The notes beneath the pieces are model-generated. The model had not been told where the DNA came from. It did not search any database and was given only the letters and a program-made list of their open reading frames with translations. DNA of 64,000 nt from Listeria kieliensis (GTDB lineage Bacteria; Bacillota; Bacilli; Lactobacillales; Listeriaceae): the NCBI RefSeq assembly GCF_003369925.1, contig NZ_LARY01000001.1, positions 372,001 through 436,000 of the forward strand, written 5' to 3'. Made by a program: the position numbers and the translations under genes. Numbering within the stretch: the stretch's first letter is position 1; each line of letters begins with the position of its first letter. Below, piece after piece: positions 1 through 7,357 of this stretch.

Positions 1-217
1 AAGAAAGTTTGGAAGACTGTCCTTTTGAATTATAAACAGTTTCCGTGTATTTATAGCCTTTAAATTGGTTTTTTTTGACGGGTTCTCCATTTGATTTCAT
101 TTTAACAAAATAAGAGCTAGCTGTTTGATTATCTGGAACTAAATATTCAAAAATAAAAAGAGTGGATAAGAGCAATGTTGCAGCTAGAAGTCCTAGCAAA
201 GTTGTTTTTTTCTTCAT
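1..217 (-). CDS. YxeA-like (DUF1093) secreted protein, 5' part only
   Basis: The N-terminal 72 codons of a minus-strand gene that runs off the left edge. The start is ATG at 217, behind a good GGAGGGC Shine-Dalgarno. The product opens with MKKK and a hydrophobic stretch of about 18 residues (a signal peptide or anchor), followed by a region with Y-F-V-K-M and G-Y-K-Y-T-E-T-V-Y-N motifs. That pattern resembles the small YxeA/DUF1093 extracytoplasmic proteins of Firmicutes, whose function is unknown. Only the N-terminus is visible, so the family call is moderate. It is divergent from the MATE gene. Confidence 0.6.
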   Translation of the reverse strand, partial: MKKKTTLLGLLAATLLLSTLFIFEYLVPDNQTASSYFVKMKSNGEPVKKNQFKGYKYTETVYNSKGQSSKLS

Positions 218-415
218 AGTGCCCTCCTTTAGTTTTTTCTTTCTCTATACTCTTATTCTACAGAAAAAAAGGCATGCATTCCCTCGGATAAACTAACAAA
301 ATAAGAATATACCTTACAATTTTGTCATGTTCGAGAAAAAAGTCTTGCCTTTTCTAGTAAAAATATGGTTAAATAGAAAAGCTAATAACCGTTAGGTAAA
401 AAAGAGGGATGTAAG

Positions 416-1756
416 ATGAAAAATAGTGATCAAATTTTAGAAAATGGCTCAGTCGGTAAGGTTTATGTTAAATATTTAATTCCTTCACTTGTTGGTATGC
501 TTTTGATGTCGATAAACATTGTCATTGATGGTATTTTTGTTGGACATCGCCTTGGTGGTGTGGCACTTGCGGGAATTAACATTGCTGTCCCTGTATTTTC
601 GATTTTTACAGCAATTTCGCTTTGGATCGGGATCGGTGGGGCTACACAATATTCGTTTGCGCTCGGCGAAAAAAAAGTGGGGCTTGCACAAGTTATTTTT
701 ACACGTTCGATTGTAATGGTGTTCGCGATTACAGTCCTACTCGCTATTTTAGCTTTTATTTTTCGAATTCCGCTTGCGTATACGCTCGGTGCGAATGAAG
801 AAACCATTCCCTATGTGATGGACTATATGAATGTTTTGCTGTTGTTTGGTTTTATTTTGACGCTTGAAAATATTTTAAGTATCTTTGTGCGAAATGATGG
901 AGATCCAAACTTAGCAATGGTTGCCCTTATTGTGACAGCTGTGATGAATGTTCTTTTGAATTATATCTTTTTGTTCATTTTAGATTTAGGTGTGAAAGGT
1001 TCGGCTCTCGCAACAGTTTCCGCTATTGCCATCGGAGTTGTTATTCTTGCGACACACTTTTTCAAGAAAACAAGTCGGTTGAAATTTGTTCGTTTCAGTT
1101 TAACGCTTGATTCGCTTAAGCGAACTTTTTCAATTGGATTACCAAGTTTTTTATCCGAACTTGGGATGTCAGTTTTCACGATGGGCTATAATATTGCGAT
1201 TGCAACTGTGGCAGGAACGGCAGGTGTGGCGGCCTTTTCCGTTTTAAACTACTCGCATAGCGTTATTTTAATGATGTTGCTTGGTATGGGATCAGCCATC
1301 CAACCCCTGATTAGTTATTATCGCGGAGCTAAACTCGTCCGACGCGAAAAAGAGACGGTGCGCTTAGCTGCGATTGTTGCCATTTTGACGGGGGCATTCT
1401 TTTTCATTATTGGCTTGTTTTTCGCTGATCAAATTGTTCGCTTATTTGGCGATTTTGAAGCAGATATCCATGATTTGGCTGTACTAGGTGTGCGCATCTT
1501 TTTCTCTAGCTACTTATTCATGGGCTTTAACTTTGTCATGATGACCTATTTCCAAACAACAGACCGGATTGGCATGGCGACATGGGTAACTGTCGCAAGA
1601 GAATTGATCTTTATGGTGATTTTCTTGTTTGTTTTACCACCATTTTTCGGAGCTGCCGGCGTCTTTAGTGCGATTCCGATTTCTGAATTGATTGTTGCTG
1701 CAAGTATTTTTGTTTATGCACGTTCGAAACATTTATTTAAACTTCCCGTTTCTTAA
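416..1756 (+). CDS. MATE family multidrug efflux transporter
   Basis: A 446-residue polytopic membrane protein with about 12 hydrophobic segments and the two-fold repeat layout of MATE exporters, which expel cationic drugs or metabolites in exchange for Na+ or H+. The N-terminus (Y-L-I-P-S-L-V-G-M at about residues 19-27, then I-V-I-D-G-I-F-V-G) is typical of the DinF/NorM-like group in Firmicutes. The start is ATG at 416 after an AGAGGGATG-type site. It stands alone: an intrinsic terminator follows immediately and no regulator is adjacent. The substrate cannot be deduced from sequence. Confidence 0.88.
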   Translation: MKNSDQILENGSVGKVYVKYLIPSLVGMLLMSINIVIDGIFVGHRLGGVALAGINIAVPVFSIFTAISLWIGIGGATQYSFALGEKKVGLAQVIFTRSIVMVFAITVLLAILAFIFRIPLAYTLGANEETIPYVMDYMNVLLLFGFILTLENILSIFVRNDGDPNLAMVALIVTAVMNVLLNYIFLFILDLGVKGSALATVSAIAIGVVILATHFFKKTSRLKFVRFSLTLDSLKRTFSIGLPSFLSELGMSVFTMGYNIAIATVAGTAGVAAFSVLNYSHSVILMMLLGMGSAIQPLISYYRGAKLVRREKETVRLAAIVAILTGAFFFIIGLFFADQIVRLFGDFEADIHDLAVLGVRIFFSSYLFMGFNFVMMTYFQTTDRIGMATWVTVARELIFMVIFLFVLPPFFGAAGVFSAIPISELIVAASIFVYARSKHLFKLPVS

Positions 1757-1772
1757 AATGGGAAGTTTTTTT
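1738..1772 (+). terminator. intrinsic terminator after the MATE gene
   Basis: AAACTTCCC pairs with GGGAAGTTT across a short loop and is followed by a T-run. The left arm overlaps the last codons of the MATE gene. Confidence 0.85.
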
Positions 1773-2047
1773 CACGAAAAAAAATTGAAAAATTTTTGTT
1801 TTGGGACTTGAAAAAATCAAGGTTTTATGTATGTCTAGCTTAGAGATTGTGAAAATAAAAGGTTAGAAATTGTTTGTTAATTTTCAGGTGAAATGACGCT
1901 CATTTTCTAAAACCTTGTCACTCCAACCATTCCAAACTACTAAGTTGCTATTTTGTTTTTTTAATCACAATCTTACTTTAGATTCAGTAAAATAAGAATT
2001 TTTCGCTCTACATCAATGTTGTATGCGTTTTCAAAAAGAAATCATAA

Positions 2048-2095
2048 GCACTATATCTTGAATTCACAATGAAAAAGTTATACCATATATAGTGT
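2048..2095 (+). promoter_or_regulatory. pair of NrdR boxes upstream of nrdA
   Basis: Two 16-bp sites resemble the NrdR consensus ACACwATATATwGTGT: GCACTATATCTTGAAT at 2048-2063 and ATACCATATATAGTGT at 2080-2095. Their starts are exactly 32 bp apart, about three helical turns, the usual geometry of NrdR operators. The rest of the 490-bp gap between the MATE gene and nrdA (1773-2247) holds no convincing gene. It is AT-rich and presumably carries the promoter, whose hexamers I could not fix. Confidence 0.75.
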
Positions 2096-2247
2096 TAACA
2101 CCAAATATCGCATCACTTGTTTTTAGCTTTTTTAAAGGGAGCCTTTTCTTTCTAAAAAAGTTAATTTTTATGATTTGACATAAAAGAGGGGAACGCGATC
2201 AAAAGCCGCACGTGGCTGGAAGAATTTTTAAGAAATGGGGAGTGCAA

Positions 2248-4524
2248 ATGACGACTTATATTGTAAAAGACGGTGGAAATCGGAAATTACCTTTCGATGC
2301 TGATCGTTTAAACCGCTATTTGGATAAAATTCATGAAGAATTTCCAAAGCTTGACATCAAAGAATACAAAGAAAAGATTTTCCGTTTTATTGAGAAAAAA
2401 GAAGATTACCCCGCTGATGAATTGACGGATTATTTAATTCGTGAGGCAGAAGCAAAAACGGATATTCATTTGCCTGAATGGGAACATTTCGCAGCACGGC
2501 TGTATTTAAATAAATTATACAAAAAAGCTAGTAAAAATCGTTTCTATAATGATGACGATAAATACGGCTCTTATATTGGCTTACAGGAAAGTCTTGGCGA
2601 ACGCGGGATTTATTCTGGCAGCATTTTAAAGAATTACACGAAAGAAGAATTGATTGAAGCAGGTAAAATGATTGACCCGGATAAAGACAAATTGTTTACA
2701 TATAATGGTCTTTATCTTCTAGCCACTCGTTACCTCGCTACCGATCAAGCACGGAACGTCTATGAACTTCCGCAAGAACGCTGGCTTACGATTGCCCTCT
2801 ATTTGATGCAAGAAGAGCCAAAATCGAAGCGTATGGAGCTTGTGGGTGAAGCTTACTGGGCACTTAGCAATTTGTATATGACAGTAGCGACACCAACACT
2901 TGCTAACGCAGGAAAAGTAGGCGGACAACTTTCGAGTTGCTTTATCGATACGATCGATGACAGCTTACAAGGCATCTATGACAGCAATACGGATGTTGCT
3001 CGTGTTTCGAAACATGGTGGTGGAGTTGGAGCTTACATCGGCTATGTGCGTTCCACTGGAGCACCTATTCGTGGCGTCAAAGGAGCAAGTGGTGGCGTCA
3101 TTCCTTGGATTAAGCAATTAAACAACACAGCTGTAAGTGTGGATCAGTTAGGTCAACGTAAAGGCGCTATTTCTGTTTACCTAGATGTATTCCACAAAGA
3201 TATTGAAATGTTCCTTGACCTTCGTTTAAACAACGGAGACCAACGTTTACGTGCACATGACATCTTCACAGCAGTGTGTATTCCAGACTTATTCATGGAA
3301 GCAGTAGAACGCCGAGGAGACTGGTATTTATTTGACCCGCATGAAGTGAAAGCGAAAAAAGGTTGGTATTTACAAGACTTCTATGATGAGAAAAAAGGGG
3401 AAGGTTCTTTCCGCGAAAAATATGAAGAATTAGTGGCTGATGAAACGATCAGTAAAAAAATCGTGAAAGCTATTGATATCATGAAGCGCATCATGGTGAG
3501 CCAACTTGAAACTGGGAACCCGTTCATGTTTTACCGTGACGAAGTAAACCGCAAAAATCCAAATAAACATGAAGGTATGATTTATTCTAGTAATCTTTGC
3601 ACAGAAATTATGCAAAACATGAGTCCAACTCGAGTGATCCAAGAAATGATTTCTGGAGATCAAATTGTTATCACAAAACAAGCAGGAGATTTCGTTGTCT
3701 GCAACCTGTCTTCGATCAACCTTGGACGGGCTGTTGTGGCTGAAGAAGCAGGCACAATGGAACGCTTGATTGACATTGAAGTTCGCATGCTTGATAACGT
3801 TATTGACTTGAATGAATTGCCTGTTCCACAAGCCACAATTACGAACCGGAAATACCGTTCAATTGGACTTGGAACATTTGGTTGGCATCATTTACTAGCG
3901 ATTAAAAACATTGCATGGGATTCAAAAGAAGCTGAAGAATTTGCAGATGAACTGTATGAAAAAATCAACTTCTTAACGATTCAAGCAAGTTCTCGTTTAG
4001 CAAAAGAAAAAGGCGCTTATAGCGTATTTAAAGGCAGTGACTGGAATACAGGTGAATACTTCTCAAGTCGCGGCTATACAAGTGAGAGCTGGCGTGAACT
4101 AGCAGAAGACGTGGGACAAAATGGTATTCGTAATGCTTACCTTGTTGCTGTTGCACCAAACATGAGTACAGCTCAAATTGCTGGATCCACAGCTTCGATT
4201 GATCCAATTTATAGTGCGTTCTATTATGAAGAAAAGAAAGATTACAGACGTCCAGTAATTGCACCGGATCTAAGTCTTTCCACATATCCATACTATGAAA
4301 AAGGCGCTTATAAGCTAGATCAATTTGCAAGTGTTCGTCAAAATGGTCGCCGTCAACGCCATGTTGACCAATCTCTAAGCTTTAACTTTTATGTACCAAG
4401 TGGAATCAAAGCAAGTACGTTGCTTGAACTTCACTTAACGGCATGGAGAGAAAATCTTAAAACAACTTACTATGTTCGCTCGAATGATATTGATATCGAA
4501 GAATGCGAATGGTGCTCAAGCTGA
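2248..4524 (+). CDS. nrdA: class I ribonucleoside-diphosphate reductase, alpha subunit
   Basis: The catalytic subunit that reduces ribonucleotides to deoxyribonucleotides. From the ATG at 2248 (GGGGAG site six bases upstream) it has 758 residues. A GTG start at 2212 is possible but lacks a well-placed ribosome site. The N-terminus (V-K-D-G-G-N-R-K-L-P-F-D-A-D-R) looks like an ATP-cone. Active-site residues are recognisable: Cys231 in QLSSCF, N449/C451/E453 in NLCTE, and C485 in VVCNLSS. The C-terminal redox pair C753/C756 (CEWC) accepts electrons from thioredoxin. It is first in a four-gene operon with nrdB, a flavodoxin and a thioredoxin, behind NrdR boxes. Confidence 0.96.
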   Translation: MTTYIVKDGGNRKLPFDADRLNRYLDKIHEEFPKLDIKEYKEKIFRFIEKKEDYPADELTDYLIREAEAKTDIHLPEWEHFAARLYLNKLYKKASKNRFYNDDDKYGSYIGLQESLGERGIYSGSILKNYTKEELIEAGKMIDPDKDKLFTYNGLYLLATRYLATDQARNVYELPQERWLTIALYLMQEEPKSKRMELVGEAYWALSNLYMTVATPTLANAGKVGGQLSSCFIDTIDDSLQGIYDSNTDVARVSKHGGGVGAYIGYVRSTGAPIRGVKGASGGVIPWIKQLNNTAVSVDQLGQRKGAISVYLDVFHKDIEMFLDLRLNNGDQRLRAHDIFTAVCIPDLFMEAVERRGDWYLFDPHEVKAKKGWYLQDFYDEKKGEGSFREKYEELVADETISKKIVKAIDIMKRIMVSQLETGNPFMFYRDEVNRKNPNKHEGMIYSSNLCTEIMQNMSPTRVIQEMISGDQIVITKQAGDFVVCNLSSINLGRAVVAEEAGTMERLIDIEVRMLDNVIDLNELPVPQATITNRKYRSIGLGTFGWHHLLAIKNIAWDSKEAEEFADELYEKINFLTIQASSRLAKEKGAYSVFKGSDWNTGEYFSSRGYTSESWRELAEDVGQNGIRNAYLVAVAPNMSTAQIAGSTASIDPIYSAFYYEEKKDYRRPVIAPDLSLSTYPYYEKGAYKLDQFASVRQNGRRQRHVDQSLSFNFYVPSGIKASTLLELHLTAWRENLKTTYYVRSNDIDIEECEWCSS

Positions 4525-4610
4525 TAAAGAACGATGAGGCAGGGAATTTGATTTCGCTGTCTCCTCTTTCTTACATACAATACGAGAAGAATTTAAAGGA
4601 GGCCTAGCTG

Positions 4611-5660
4611 ATGGGAGACCAAGGCAAAGCATTGACCAGAATCAAAATTTTAGAACCGATGTATCCAAACCACGCCACTGCGATTATTAACGGTGAAACA
4701 AGTGGAATTTTAAATTGGAATGACATCCCGTATCCATCCTTTTATCGGGCTTATAAAGAGCTTTCAACGAACTACTGGATTCCAGATGAAGTAGATATGA
4801 AAGGCGATGCTAAACAGTATCCGCTATTATCAGAAGAAGAACGTAGCGCTTTTGATGCCATTATCGGATTACTTGCAACGCTTGATTCACCGCAAACTCG
4901 TTTCATTTATAATATTGCGGAATATGTGACAGATCCAGCTGTGCACGCTAATGCAGCGATCATTGCACAACAAGAAGTGATTCATAATGAAAGTTATTCG
5001 TACGTTTTAGCATCAATTACGGATCTTAAAAATCAAAACCGAATTTTTGATTTTGCAAGAACACATCCAACGATTATTAAGCGAAATGAACCGATCATGG
5101 AAGCTTATAATGACTTTATGGAAAACAAAACAGGCGAAACCATCGTCAGGGCTTTAATTCAATCATCCATTTTAGAAGGAATCAACTTCTATAGCGGATT
5201 TGCTTACTTTTACAATTTGGTAAGGCAAAACAAGATGAATGGAACTGGGAAAATCATTAGTTTTATCAATCGTGATGAACTAGCTCACTCGAAATTTATT
5301 TCTGAAGTGATTCGTGCGATTTTGGGTGAAAACCCAGAACTTCAAACAGATGAACTGGTTGAATACACGAATAACGCCTTCAAGCATGCAGTAGAATTAG
5401 AAACGGAATGGTCAAGCGAAGTACTTCAAGGAATTGAAGGTATTGATGTGGACGAAATGGTCGACTACGTGAAGTACCGTGCGAATAAAATGCTTGGCAT
5501 GCTTGGGATGGAAGAACTTTATCCAGGATATAGCGATAATACGATGACATGGATTAAAGCTTATGCGGATAATTTCACAGAAACGAAGACAGACTTCTTC
5601 GAAATGCGCAATTCAAGTTATAAAAAGACGAATATTGATAACGGATTTGACGATCTATGA
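4611..5660 (+). CDS. nrdB: class I ribonucleotide reductase, beta (radical) subunit
   Basis: A 349-residue ferritin-like subunit that holds the dimetal centre and the tyrosyl radical used by NrdA. Likely ligands and radical residue are visible: D92 (LDSPQTR), E122 and H125 (QEVIH), Y129 in the E-x2-H-x3-Y spacing of radical tyrosines, and a second E-x2-H in RDELAH. The start is ATG at 4611 after AAAGGAGG. It lies 86 nt after nrdA and its stop overlaps the flavodoxin start (ATGA). Whether the metal is iron or manganese cannot be told, but the adjacent flavodoxin makes a flavodoxin-assisted cofactor plausible. Confidence 0.96.
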   Translation: MGDQGKALTRIKILEPMYPNHATAIINGETSGILNWNDIPYPSFYRAYKELSTNYWIPDEVDMKGDAKQYPLLSEEERSAFDAIIGLLATLDSPQTRFIYNIAEYVTDPAVHANAAIIAQQEVIHNESYSYVLASITDLKNQNRIFDFARTHPTIIKRNEPIMEAYNDFMENKTGETIVRALIQSSILEGINFYSGFAYFYNLVRQNKMNGTGKIISFINRDELAHSKFISEVIRAILGENPELQTDELVEYTNNAFKHAVELETEWSSEVLQGIEGIDVDEMVDYVKYRANKMLGMLGMEELYPGYSDNTMTWIKAYADNFTETKTDFFEMRNSSYKKTNIDNGFDDL

Positions 5661-6094
5661 GAATCCTCCTTGCCTATGATTCTTTAAGCGGAAACACGAA
5701 GATGGTTGCAGACCTGATTCTGGAACGTCTTGAAGCGCTTGGGCATGATGTGACTGCTTTTCGGGTCGCACCGGATGCAGACTATCCGCTCGATGAATCT
5801 TTTGACCTTTACATGTTGGGGGCATGGACGGTTGATTACGGCAGAACCCCACCGGATATGAAAGATTTTATTGCCGAACTAGGGGAAAAACCAGAGCACG
5901 TTGCTTTGTTTGGAACTGGGGAAACACAGTGGGGAATTGAAAACTTTTGCGGGGCAGTTGACCGAATGGAGAGGTTTTTTGGAACAGATTATCCGACGTT
6001 AAAAATCGAACAAATGCCGCATACTAATGCTGATTATGAAGCAATTAATAATTTTGTTCAGCAAGTGCTGAAAAAAAGGAGTGGATCGTTATGA
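5657..6094 (+). CDS. flavodoxin, NrdI-like role in the nrd operon
   Basis: A 145-residue flavodoxin-fold protein with the FMN phosphate-binding loop near the N-terminus (Y-D-S-L-S-G-N-T-K, residues 7-15) and an aromatic-rich loop near W56 and Y61. It overlaps nrdB by four bases and the thioredoxin gene by four bases, so the three are translationally coupled. By position it probably donates electrons or oxidant for assembly of the NrdB cofactor, as NrdI does in class Ib systems. The sequence is a general flavodoxin type, so the NrdI role is inferred from context. Confidence 0.85.
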   Translation: MRILLAYDSLSGNTKMVADLILERLEALGHDVTAFRVAPDADYPLDESFDLYMLGAWTVDYGRTPPDMKDFIAELGEKPEHVALFGTGETQWGIENFCGAVDRMERFFGTDYPTLKIEQMPHTNADYEAINNFVQQVLKKRSGSL

Positions 6095-6417
6095 CGAGTA
6101 TCGAAATCAAATCTTTAGAAGAATTTCAAAATCATATGGCAAGCGATGAGTTAGTTTATGTGGATTTCTGGAAAGACAATTGCCCAAATTGCAAAATGCT
6201 AGATCTTTCTTTCCAAGAATTCAACAATTCGGCGCAAGCAGAGAAAGTAAAAGTATTGAAAGTAAAATTAGAAGAAATGGGCGAAAACTTCTTCTTTGAG
6301 CAAGACATTCGTCAAACGCCAACACTTGTGCTCTATAAAGGTGGAGAAGAATTAACGCGTTTAAACGGGTTTATTCCACCAAACAAAATTGAAGAAACTT
6401 TGGAACAAAACGCATAA
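6091..6417 (+). CDS. thioredoxin-like protein, probable electron donor to the reductase
   Basis: 108 residues with a thioredoxin fold. The active-site motif is C31-P-N-C34, not the C-G-P-C of housekeeping thioredoxin, and the cis-proline loop is R-Q-T-P-T. It is the last gene of the nrd operon, coupled to the flavodoxin by an ATGA overlap and followed by an intrinsic terminator. It is likely to re-reduce the C-terminal CEWC pair of NrdA. Confidence 0.9.
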   Translation: MTSIEIKSLEEFQNHMASDELVYVDFWKDNCPNCKMLDLSFQEFNNSAQAEKVKVLKVKLEEMGENFFFEQDIRQTPTLVLYKGGEELTRLNGFIPPNKIEETLEQNA

Positions 6418-6426
6418 GTCTATTTG

Positions 6427-6456
6427 AAGCTCTCCTGATTTGGAGGGCTTTTTTAA
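6427..6456 (+). terminator. intrinsic terminator of the nrd operon
   Basis: AGCTCTCC and GGAGGGCT form a stem with one mismatch, followed by six T. Confidence 0.8.
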
Positions 6457-6481
6457 CAACTAGAGGAGGTATTTATCGTCA

Positions 6482-6772
6482 GTGAAAGAATTACAAGAAG
6501 AAATTCGAACATTTTTAAAATCGCGTGGTTGGGAAAATCAATATGCACTCCAAAAAGATTTAGCGTTGTCAATTTCGATTGAATCCGCAGAACTATTAGA
6601 ATGTTTTCAGTGGAAAGAATCAAAGGAAGCAGTTGAAAAAAATGAAGAAGCCATTTTAGATGAATTGGCGGATGTTTTGATTTATTCCCTACAGCTAGCG
6701 GATAGTTTTGAACTAGACGCAGCAGAGATTATTCGCAGAAAGCTAGAGAAAAATAAAAAACGGGTTTGGTAG
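6482..6772 (+). CDS. MazG-like nucleotide pyrophosphohydrolase
   Basis: A 96-residue all-alpha protein of the MazG/RS21-C6 type, which hydrolyses (d)NTPs to monophosphate and pyrophosphate. The Mg2+-binding pattern E-x2-E ... E-x2-D is visible as E34/E37 and E61/D64. The start is GTG at 6482; AGAGGAGGT lies about 11 bases upstream, a slightly long spacing. It sits between two terminators, next to the ribonucleotide reductase operon, which fits nucleotide-pool housecleaning. The substrate is not evident. Confidence 0.85.
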   Translation: MKELQEEIRTFLKSRGWENQYALQKDLALSISIESAELLECFQWKESKEAVEKNEEAILDELADVLIYSLQLADSFELDAAEIIRRKLEKNKKRVW

Positions 6773-6789
6773 AAAAATAGATAGCCATT

Positions 6790-6828
6790 AAAATGGGATT
6801 TGCTGAATGGAGCCAATCCCATTTTTTT
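6790..6828 (+). terminator. intrinsic terminator after the MazG-like gene
   Basis: AAATGGGATT pairs with AATCCCATTT and runs into a T-tract. Confidence 0.85.
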
Positions 6829-6926
6829 AGGCAATCAATTCATGTTGTTTTTGTGATTTTATCCTACTCAAAAAAGTTTTCCTATGTAAAAAAAATAAAG
6901 AAAGTTTAAAAATATTTATTTTGTTA

Positions 6927-6955
6927 TTGTTTTTCCAAACTAAACGTGCTATCCT
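6927..6955 (+). promoter_or_regulatory. sigma-A-type promoter of the Mg2+ operon
   Basis: TTGTTT and TATCCT separated by 17 bases, about 30 nt upstream of the M-box aptamer. Confidence 0.55.
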
Positions 6956-6984
6956 TTACAAGGAATTACAGAAATGAATATTTT

Positions 6985-7212
6985 TGCCTGTAAAGTGAGG
7001 CTCCTATACAAACATAGGCCACTGCCCAAAAACGTCCAAAGACGCCAATGGGTAGAACAGGGATTGTCGGATTAAGGCTTTCCATAACGTGGCTAAGAAA
7101 AGATTTTTTCTTTACGTTGTATAGTGCCAAAACTTTTGCGAGGGGAAACACGCATTCACTGTTTATTTGTATGTGTACAAATCCTTGCCTAAGTTTTGGT
7201 AAGGGTTTTTTT
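6985..7212 (+). promoter_or_regulatory. M-box (ykoK) Mg2+ riboswitch with terminator
   Basis: The core matches the M-box family: GTGAGGCTCCTATA at about 6995, ACTGCCCAAAAACGTCCAAA from 7021, and GACGCCAATGGGT with AACAG. CTATACAA near 7004 can pair with TTGTATAG near 7117 to close the aptamer. The expression platform is readable: CCTTGCC (7183-7189) and GGTAAGG (7198-7204) form a terminator with a T-run to 7212. AAGTTTTGG (7191-7199), which makes up the terminator loop and the start of its right arm, is perfectly complementary to CCAAAACTT (7127-7135), giving the antiterminator. High Mg2+ should therefore stop transcription before the ATPase gene. Confidence 0.93.
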
Positions 7213-7244
7213 ATGGTCAAAAATAACGAAAGGATGTGAGATAA

Positions 7245-7331
7245 ATGCCAAGTTTATTTGCGGAAAGTGACCCAGATAGTAGTTGTAGTCATATAAAAAA
7301 GAGGCATTTATCTGCGCATAACTGCCGTTAG
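7245..7331 (+). CDS. putative 28-residue leader peptide upstream of mgtA
   Basis: An ORF of 28 codons starting at ATG 7245, 11 nt after an AAGGATGTGAG ribosome site, and ending at TAG 7329-7331. The peptide begins MPSLFAESDPDSSCSH and ends in a basic segment (I-K-K-R-H-L). It lies between the riboswitch terminator and the ATPase gene. Its last third runs through the left arm and loop of a hairpin that ends just before the mgtA ribosome site. The acidic/proline stretch E-S-D-P-D recalls the E-P-D-P start of enterobacterial MgtL, but the two are not clearly homologous. A regulatory leader peptide is inferred from the architecture. Confidence 0.5.
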   Translation: MPSLFAESDPDSSCSHIKKRHLSAHNCR

Positions 7332-7339
7332 TGCCTCTT
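7299..7339 (+). promoter_or_regulatory. hairpin between leader ORF stop and mgtA ribosome site
   Basis: AAGAGGCA (7299-7306) pairs perfectly with TGCCTCTT (7332-7339) around a 25-nt loop. The leader ORF stops at 7331, one base before the right arm. The mgtA ribosome site AAAGGAGG starts at 7341. There is no T-run, so it is not an ordinary terminator. Ribosomes translating the leader would open it. Confidence 0.55.
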
Positions 7340-7357
7340 AAAAGGAGGACATGTAAG

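Noticed and set aside
2212-2247. GTG 2212 as the nrdA start
   Set aside because: The nearest purine-rich site is about 20 nt away, while ATG 2248 has GGGGAG at six bases and gives the expected family N-terminus.
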